A DNA stretch of 13,887 bases, from the NCBI GenBank assembly GCA_964372165.1, contig CAYJPT010000054.1, positions 1 through 13,887 of the forward strand, given 5' to 3'. Origin of the DNA: CAYJAD01 sp964372165 (lineage in GTDB: Bacteria > Desulfobacterota > Desulfovibrionia > Desulfovibrionales > Desulfovibrionaceae). Shown piece after piece: positions 7,405-13,887 of this stretch (the stretch's first letter is position 1; the number at the start of each line of letters is the position of its first letter). The notes below the pieces were generated by a model. That model searched no databases. It was not told the DNA's origin and saw only the letters and a program-made list of their open reading frames with translations. Made by a program: the position numbers and the translations under genes.

Positions 7405-7606
7405 CACGCTGGTTTTTTTGATAAAAACTGTTATATGTAATGTCATTTTCGAGCAATACAATCATATGTTTCTTAGGTAAACAAAACACATTGAAGTACT
7501 TTACTTTTTTTGATAATATGTGTGTGCTTTTGAAGTAAAAAATGTTACTATAAGAAATACCTTTATCAAGATTTAGCAAGCCGGACATTTATAACAGGAG
7601 ACAACA

Positions 7607-10600
7607 ATGGCAAAAAAATACTTTATTTCACTACAATATTTAAGTATATTTTTTTCATTGCTTATTTATTCATTTTGGGCTGCTCCAAGTATTGCAGCCG
7701 AGCCAGTACCGTCAAAGCTAGAGCAAGCCTCTTTGCCCTTATCAAAGTACTTTGATTGGTATGTTGACACCAATGGCACTTTAAGTATCGAAAATATCCA
7801 AGCGCAAGAAATTCAAGATCAATTCGCCCCGCTAGATTTAAAAAAAATATCCAATGAAACTGGTACGGCATGGATACGATTTACTATAGCAGAACAAGAT
7901 TCTGATACTTCAAGTGCTCTATTACTTGACCTTGGAGAGGGTATACCTAAATCTCCTACGCTATATGCCCCTAAGCATGATGCGCTTACCGATACCATAA
8001 AGTGGCAAGAGTATACTCCAACACAGCAATCTATCTTCTTAATGCCTGAGGCAAAAACAGGAACAATTACAGCTTATATACGCATGAATGGATTACCAAG
8101 CCCTTGGTTTAATCCAACTTTGCGCACACCTCACGATGCAGCAACAACATTAGAGCGTATGGTTAAGCCTGCAACTATTGTGGCCCTTAGCGTTGTTATG
8201 CTACTAGCATTGTTACGAGGTCTTACGGAAACTGGTCAATGGCGTTTTTGGGCAAGCTTGTACACAGCGGTAGTTCTATTATACGTAATATGGGGTATGC
8301 CACCTACAGCTAAGGGTTATATAGCTCTGAAAGACATGGTATCTGCCGTTGCGCCGGGTGTTGCTTTAATTTTGTTACCACATGTGGCACGTCATCTTAT
8401 GCGCAGTAGTTTTTACTCACGCACTATTGATTTGCAATATAGGCTACTTATCATACCCGGTATATTACTTGCTCTAATTCCTTTTGTGCCGGGGTATGCA
8501 TGGACGGTACGCTATTTAATTTTATGGCCAGCCATTACTCTGTTATTTGTGCCAACAACTATTGGTGCTTGGCTTGGTGGGTTACCAGGCGCAAGACGCT
8601 TTTTAATAGGCATACTTCTTCCACCTTTAGGCGTTGCTTTAGCTATTGTTGGGCTAAATGAACCACATTTTCTACCCTTGTCCGTACTTCAAGCACTACC
8701 GCTTTGGGGTATTGTACTTGGTATATTAATTATTGCAGGCACGACCACACCGCAAGAGTATAGAAAAAGAGAAGAGCAAGCACCTGCCAAAAAAACTAAA
8801 AAAGCTAAAGCAATTGCAAAAGAAACATTAAATGATCTTGAAGATCCAAACCTACGCTTAGTCACCATAAGTGAGGCACAAAGTAGCAAAAAATCATCAA
8901 AAAAGAACGAAGGCAACTTAGGAAATGACCTTGAAGAACATCTGCGTTGGCCAGTTGACCAATTATTACGTGATGTATCTGCCCTTGAATCATGCGCTCT
9001 ACCCCCTGTAGTGCGTGAATATGTTTCATCTCTGGCAACAGTGGCTAGGGATATATCAAATTCTCTTAGTGCCCCCGTACATGAAAGAGGCACAGCCCAA
9101 CCCATGGGGGGAATGAGTGATGATATTTTTGAATTACAGGGACTTTTGCGTCAAGCGCACGATAGTGTATCTACGCTTGCCGACAATAAAAATATAGCAC
9201 TTTCATGGTTTATGCCACCGCATTTATCCCAAAGCTACAGGGGTGATGCTATGCATTTATTATTTGTCCTACGCTTATTATTAGAAAGTGCAGTACGTGC
9301 AACCAACCGTGGTGCTGTACAGCTTGCTGTGCGTAGAGTGCCAGAAAGCATTAATCCAGGGCACTTGCTCTTTACTGTAACCGATACAGGCACAGGTAAA
9401 CCCCCACAAGAACGTAGTATATCTGCTTTGGCTCGTGCATGGGAGCTGGCTGCAAGAAATCATGGTTTCTTGGGTGTTGAGAGCAATGCATATGGAGCTT
9501 CGGTATCGTTTACTATGCATTGTGATGTGACAACACAAGACATGTTACATAGAAGCACCAAGGCAAAAGAAACGCAATACCCTTGCGTTGTAGTAATTTC
9601 TGACAATGATGCTGATAGACAATTATGGGCTTTTTTCCTTGAAAAATTACCTTTAGCCATTGTAGAAGCACGTAACCCAAAAGAAACCTTAGAAGTTTTT
9701 AGCAGCCATGATACAAAACTGCTAATATTTGATGCTCGTATTCCTAAGCACCACTTAGAGCAATCCATCAATAACTTGCGTCAATATGAATTAGAACATA
9801 ATTGTCCTGCGGCTTTATACTTAGCACTTTCAGCAGATGACACAATGGACCAAGAATTTGAAGCTATGGGTTTTGACTACATAGTATCCATGCCTGTGAC
9901 ACGTAGTAAATTACGTAAATCCGTTACTACTATATTGCCTTGGATAAGCAAGTCAAAAGATGACGTTAAAGATAAAACTGATGCTGGCTTGCTTAAGCAA
10001 TTACAAAACGATGATGTTATAATAGATACTGGCACGCCCATTGTAGAGATGCCAGAATTAAGCCTTGATAAAACAACAACACCAGAAGTTTCTAATGTAG
10101 TTACATCTGCGACTATGGCTGAGACTGTGGCAGATAATTTAAGCGGTTCAAGCGGTCAAAAACAACCATCAAGTGTACCTGAATTATCGCTTAATTTAGA
10201 ACCCGAACTTGTCCTAACAACACCATCAGAAGAAGGCAATACTTATTTGCCCTCAGTAGAGCCTGAGGCCAAAGCTGAGCCTTTACCTCAAACACAGCCA
10301 GAGTTTACACCAATAACCATGCCAGAGCCTGAGCATAAATCAAATGCTGTATCAAAGTCTCAGCATATAATGAGTAGCGACGATGCAGTGCAACCTGTTA
10401 CTATGTCGGAACAAGACATAGCTGCGTATATATCTAAGCAGAAAGAACAGAACGAAATTCAAACCAAGCAAGTCTTAGACAATCAAGAAGCTTTAAGCTC
10501 TACTAAGCTTGTAACTAAACCAAAGATAAATATTACTAAAAAAGAGCCAGCAAAATCTAAATCCTCAACAGCTAAACCGGCTCTCACACAGCCTAAACCA

Positions 10601-10617
10601 GAAGTTGCACCTACAGT
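7607..10617 (+). CDS. Degenerate hybrid sensor histidine kinase, N-terminal part (7TMR-DISM, kinase-like core, receiver), runs into assembly gap
   Basis: This is the first 1,003 codons of a large sensor. A signal peptide (1-31, ending IAA) leads into a periplasmic beta-rich domain (about 32-180) like 7TMR-DISMED2, then seven hydrophobic segments (about 188-381). A dimerisation-helix-like segment at 441-451 reads DLEEHLRWPVD. Against the HE-L-R-T-P pattern the phosphoacceptor His is Glu444, with His445 one place late. In the ATPase-like domain (about 510-640) the N-box Asn is Ser561. G1 is kept (DTGTG, 593-597), but the G2 GLGL motif is missing. A receiver domain (660-780) keeps Asp666, Asp709 and Ser742, but its conserved Lys is Met762. 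A Pro/Glu/Lys-rich linker begins near 785. AGGAG (7596-7600) sets the start. The gene sits 202 nt after the Ccm operon, with only weak promoter candidates. The protein continues beyond the gap (see 10718). Confidence 0.82.
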
Positions 10618-10717
10618 NNNNNNNNNNNNNNNNNNNNNNNNNNNNNNNNNNNNNNNNNNNNNNNNNNNNNNNNNNNNNNNNNNNNNNNNNNNNNNNNNNN
10701 NNNNNNNNNNNNNNNNN
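10618..10717. other. Assembly gap of 100 N
   Basis: Exactly 100 undetermined bases, the usual placeholder for a gap of unknown size. The 55 nt just before it (10563-10617) and the 55 nt just after it (10718-10772) are identical. This is the pattern left when two contigs that share one k-mer are scaffolded instead of merged. The true distance may be minus 55 nt (simple overlap), or there may be extra repeat copies here. Confidence 0.97.
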
Positions 10718-12255
10718 CCTCAACAGCTAAACCGGCTCTCACACAGCCTAAACCAGAAGTTGCACCTACAGTGACGCCTATTGAACCAGAAGCTGCACCA
10801 GAAGTAATGTCTACTGTATCTACAGTGATGCCTATTGAACCAGAAGCTGCACCTACAGTGACGCCTATTGAACCAGAAACTGCACCAGAAGTACCGAGTA
10901 AGAAGATTCAGATTAAGTCCCATGCAATAAAAGGGAAAAATAATACCAAAGCTAACTCAGATGCCAAACCTACGCCGACAAAAAAACCTACTGCGCTTAA
11001 TATTAAGCAAAATAGGCAACAAGGTTCATCAACAGTTACATCAAAGAATGATGCAGCGACACAACAAGTTACTCAGCCAGAGCCTAGCATAGACAGTAAA
11101 GCTGTGCCTCAAGTTAAGCCTAGGGTATCAGGTAGCACATCTAAACATGATAATTCACTAAGTGATGCAATCTTATTGCCACTTATGGATTATCCTGCGC
11201 CTGAAGAGCAGTCAAAGCAGGACAATAGTGAAGGTGAAACTTTTATAGAACCTAAAAAAGATAAGAGTAATGCTGCATACTTAACATCTTTAGTGGATAC
11301 TGCACCATCAAAAAATAGAGTAACTGCCTCAAAGGTAGAAGATAACAACGCACCTAAAAAAGGCATGACTATAGTAAGCACAGCTAAAAGCAGTAAACCA
11401 GTTGCAAAGCCGGTTATCAAGCAACAAAATGAAGCTGACGTGCAGGCAAAACCAGCTGAACAATTAAGTCCTAATGGTGTGGGCGAACCTAAGCCAATGT
11501 CTAAACAAGATTCTGTAAAAAAAGATAAACCTAAGATAACTATATCACAAAACACAGAAAAAGGTACTGTGCCAACAGTGGCACAAAGTAAGGAAGTAAC
11601 TAAGGTTACAACCATGCCCAAGCAAGATGTTGCAAAGGCAAATTCGGTAGATAAAAACGAATGGGTAGGAGAGCCACAGCCTATTTCAAAGCAAAATACA
11701 AAAGATTCTAACAGTACTGGAGATAGTAAAGCTATATCAACAAACTTTACTGTGCCGTATACAGCAAATGAGCAAAAACAATCCACAGCACCTGTACCTA
11801 GCCATGATGCCAAGCAAAAAGTGGATATGGTTGCAGATACGCCATCAGATGATGCTGATGATACAATTAATCTTAACATGGCGCCGCTTGCTAATACAAT
11901 AGCTCAAGCATCCAAGCCTGAGCCTAGTATCCAGCCAAGACCGGCGCAACGTTTTGTGCCGCCTCCACCTCTTCCAGATTCTACTCCTGCAAACCCGTTG
12001 CACGACTTATTAGATTCTTTAGACTCTAACCTGCTTATTGGTAAAGAGCATTTTAAGGCTTCTAATGCAGAAGGAGTTGCAGAGGCAGCAAGTAGTATTG
12101 CAAACAGTGCTGAGAATTTTGGATTACGTACACTTAGTCGCCTTGCGCGCACAGTTGAATCTGCTGCAAAGGCTGGAGATATGGATGCCTTACATGACCT
12201 TTTCCCAGAATTAGAAATGAGTGTGGAGCGCAATCGAATTGCTTTAAAAGTATAA
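10718..12255 (+). CDS. Degenerate hybrid sensor kinase, C-terminal part (low-complexity linker and HPt-like domain)
   Basis: This open frame continues the protein begun at 7607: merging the two 55-nt copies makes one uninterrupted frame of 1,498 codons including the stop. An apparent start at 10771 is only a GTG inside the repeats and has no ribosome binding site. The first part is a Pro-, Lys-, Ser-, Thr- and Gln-rich linker with almost no hydrophobic stretch. It includes PIEPEAAP tandem repeats and a loosely repeated VGEPxPxSKQ motif (about 11476-11510 and 11665-11697). The last 85 or so residues (from about 11995) are helical and resemble an HPt domain: ASSIANSAENFGLRTLSRLA fits the family AHxLKGxAxNxG plus helix pattern, followed by TVESAAKAGD. 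The phosphorylatable His is replaced by Ser (codon AGT, 12091-12093), and the Lys-Gly by Ala-Asn. It may be a docking or dimerisation module. Confidence 0.78.
10771..10893 (+). repeat. In-frame tandem repeats encoding PIEPEAAP units
   Basis: Three near-identical units begin at 10771, 10825 and 10858 and encode V(T/M)PIEPE(A/T)AP(E/T). The first and second are 54 nt apart, with a short MSTVST insert, and the second and third 33 nt apart. All spacings are multiples of three, so copy number can vary without breaking the frame. The array lies directly beside the assembly gap, and the repeat is the likely cause of the contig break. Confidence 0.85.
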
Positions 12256-12272
12256 AACTTTAATCAACTGCC

Positions 12273-13724
12273 ATGGACTGGTTAACATTATTTCACCCCA
12301 GTGTGCTTATTGTAATCCATGCAATATCATGGTTTACAGTTGGTCATGCCTTGCTCACAAAGCATAATCCACGGTCTGCCCTAGGGTGGTCTGTGGTGGC
12401 TTTGTTTTTACCGCTAATTGGAACATGTATATATTTAACTTTTGGAATAGGCAGGGCTGAGAGTCGTGCAGCAAAACTCATGCGTACTGCAAAGCTCAAT
12501 GCTGCCAAAAGCCAAGAATATTTGCATGGTGGCACAAGTCAAGAAAAACCTCCAGGACATTTAAATAAAAAGATATTAAACAAAAAAATTCAACATTTGG
12601 CACGTATAGGGCAAAAAATATGTAAAAGAAGCCTAAGTGGTGGCAATGATGTGCGGCCACTTATAAATGGTGATGAAGCATACCCACAAATGCTAAGTGC
12701 CATAGAAAATGCTAAAGAACACATATATCTTTCAACATATATTTTTACTAGCGGAGATGTTGCACAAGCTTTTTGCAAAGGTTTAGCTCAAGCTGCTAAG
12801 CGCGGTGTTGATGTGCGTGTGATAGTTGATGGTCTTGGTGCTAGGCTTTATTCCTTTTCATGGCCTTGGAAAAAACTTAGTGATGAAGGGGTAAAACTTG
12901 CTGAGTTTTTACCTCCCCGTCTATTTCCACCAAACTTTGCCATAAATCTACGAAATCACCGTAAAGTGCTGGTAGCAGATAGAGTGGGCTTTACCGGTGG
13001 TATGAATATTTCTGACAATCATTTAAAAAAACACTCAAAGTTTAATGTGCAAGACGTACACTTTGTTTGTTCTGGCCCCATAGTTTCTCAACTGCGTGAA
13101 GCATTTTTATTGGATTGGGGATTTTGCACAAATGATTACAATACGGTAAATCAAGCGGGTGATAATTTATGCGGTGATGTACTTTGCCGTATGATACTTG
13201 ATGGACCGGGTACAGGACGAGATCCATTACATGAATTAATTTTTTCAATCATTTCTGCAGCGACAAAGAGTATTTGCCTTATAACTCCATACTTTCTACC
13301 GACCCACGAAGTTGTAGGAGCCCTAAAAGCTGCGGCAATACGTGGTGTTGATGTCCGCATCATTTTGCCAGCAAAAAATAATTTATTTTATGTGCATTGG
13401 GCCAGCCAGCATCTTTTGCCAACGCTACTTGAATCTGAAATTCGTATTTTTTACCAACCGCCACCATTTGCTCATACCAAGCTACTTATTATAGATGACT
13501 ATTATACACAAATTGGTTCTGCAAACCTTGATGCACGTAGCTTACGCCTAAACTTTGAATTAAATGTAGAGTGCTTTGATTCGTCATTTACACGAAAAAT
13601 GCAAAATTACTTCAATTATATTCAAAGTAAAAGCACGCAATATACTATGCAAGATCTTTTGAAAATTAATTTACCTACAAAGTTGCGCAATGCTGCATGC
13701 TGGGTGTTTTCGCCTTATCTATAA
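12273..13724 (+). CDS. cls: Cardiolipin synthase, phospholipase D superfamily
   Basis: This enzyme makes cardiolipin from two phosphatidylglycerol molecules at the inner membrane. The 483-aa protein has the ClsA plan: an N-terminal PLDc_N region with two membrane helices (about 8-28 and 36-58), then two phospholipase D domains. Both HKD motifs are complete: HRKVLVAD with His229, Lys231 and Asp236, followed by GGMNIS; and HTKLLIID with His401, Lys403 and Asp408, followed by GSANLDARS. The length matches ClsA (about 480-490). The start lies 17 nt after the stop of the large sensor gene and has no clear ribosome binding site, so it may be read from the same transcript. ClsA is favoured over ClsB because of the membrane helices. 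Confidence 0.94.
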   Translation: MDWLTLFHPSVLIVIHAISWFTVGHALLTKHNPRSALGWSVVALFLPLIGTCIYLTFGIGRAESRAAKLMRTAKLNAAKSQEYLHGGTSQEKPPGHLNKKILNKKIQHLARIGQKICKRSLSGGNDVRPLINGDEAYPQMLSAIENAKEHIYLSTYIFTSGDVAQAFCKGLAQAAKRGVDVRVIVDGLGARLYSFSWPWKKLSDEGVKLAEFLPPRLFPPNFAINLRNHRKVLVADRVGFTGGMNISDNHLKKHSKFNVQDVHFVCSGPIVSQLREAFLLDWGFCTNDYNTVNQAGDNLCGDVLCRMILDGPGTGRDPLHELIFSIISAATKSICLITPYFLPTHEVVGALKAAAIRGVDVRIILPAKNNLFYVHWASQHLLPTLLESEIRIFYQPPPFAHTKLLIIDDYYTQIGSANLDARSLRLNFELNVECFDSSFTRKMQNYFNYIQSKSTQYTMQDLLKINLPTKLRNAACWVFSPYL

Positions 13725-13801
13725 TTTCCATTTCGAGTAATAATTTGCACTTAAAAAATGTAGATGTGTAATAAAGATAATTACTCAAACCTAAAAAACT
13801 C

Positions 13802-13821
13802 CTGCACGATTCATTGTGCAG
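13802..13821. terminator. Hairpin that may terminate transcription from either side
   Basis: CTGCAC (13802-13807) and GTGCAG (13816-13821) form a perfect 6-bp stem with an 8-nt loop. On the + strand it is followed by AGAATTTAATTTTT, a poor tract. On the - strand it is followed by GAGTTTTTTAGG, a better one. It could end the cls transcript, and could also serve a convergent gene to the right of the window. A related GTGCAG occurs again at the right edge (13882-13887). Confidence 0.4.
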
Positions 13822-13887
13822 AGAATTTAATTTTTAATAAAATTGCACTGAAAAATTATTATGCAGGACTCTTAAATAGTTGTGCAG

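Noticed and set aside
7491..7519. Promoter TTGAAG-N17-TAATAT for the large sensor gene
   Set aside because: Each box matches consensus at only four of six positions, in a very AT-rich stretch where such matches are common.
10718..10774. Apparent C-terminus of the large sensor after the gap (stop at 10774)
   Set aside because: This frame arises only from the arbitrary length of the N gap. The same DNA just before the gap is read in another frame, which remains open after the gap.
11190..11879. 229-codon reading frame on the minus strand
   Set aside because: It lies wholly opposite the low-complexity linker. Its Ser/Leu/Cys/Val-rich product is the expected shadow of Lys/Ser/Thr/Ala codons, and no ribosome binding site or family is seen.
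10771..12255. A separate 494-aa gene starting at GTG 10771
   Set aside because: The GTG is inside the repeat array with no ribosome binding site. Merging the duplicated 55-mer makes this the in-frame continuation of the gene at 7607.
13802..13887. Start of a CRISPR or other repeat array at the right edge
   Set aside because: Only a short GTGCAG element recurs, without regular spacing or a long conserved repeat.

Overview
The window is an AT-rich, gene-dense stretch of bacterial DNA in which every convincing gene lies on the + strand. The best guess for the source is a low-GC member of the Desulfovibrionaceae or a close relative, probably from a metagenomic assembly. The main reason is a cytochrome c maturation (Ccm) operon whose CcmE carries the C-x-x-x-Y haem-binding motif in place of the usual histidine, a trait described for Desulfovibrio ('System I*'). 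The assembly inference rests on a 100-N scaffold gap flanked by an identical 55-nt sequence. The taxonomic call comes from gene content and is not certain.

Layout: 1-511 is a non-coding leader with several strong inverted repeats and a possible promoter. 512-1543 encodes a CNNM/CBS membrane protein of the CorB/CorC (HlyC/CorC) type that lacks the usual C-terminal domain. 1651-7404 is a compact Ccm operon in the order ccmE, ccmF, ccmA, ccmB, ccmC, ccmD (a 45-aa gene), followed by two membrane-anchored TPR proteins. Genes from ccmF onward overlap or lie a few bases apart. No ccmG or ccmH is present here, which fits System I*. CcmA and CcmB with CcmC and CcmD would load haem onto CcmE, CcmF would transfer it to apocytochrome, and the TPR proteins are plausible substitutes for the apocytochrome-binding role of CcmI.

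After a 202-nt gap, 7607-12255 holds what is almost certainly one gene of about 1,497 codons, interrupted only by the N gap. It encodes a signal peptide, a 7TMR-DISM-like sensor domain, seven membrane segments, a histidine-kinase-like core, a receiver domain, a low-complexity linker of about 600 residues and a C-terminal HPt-like domain. Most catalytic and phosphorylatable positions are altered: the kinase His position is Glu, the N-box Asn is Ser, the receiver Lys is Met and the HPt His is Ser. It therefore looks like a complete phosphorelay protein that has lost classical phosphotransfer chemistry. This is the most unusual object in the window.

12273-13724 encodes a cardiolipin synthase of the two-HKD phospholipase D type, and the last 160 nt contain a hairpin that could act as a terminator. 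No tRNA, rRNA, CRISPR array, transposase or integrase was recognised.
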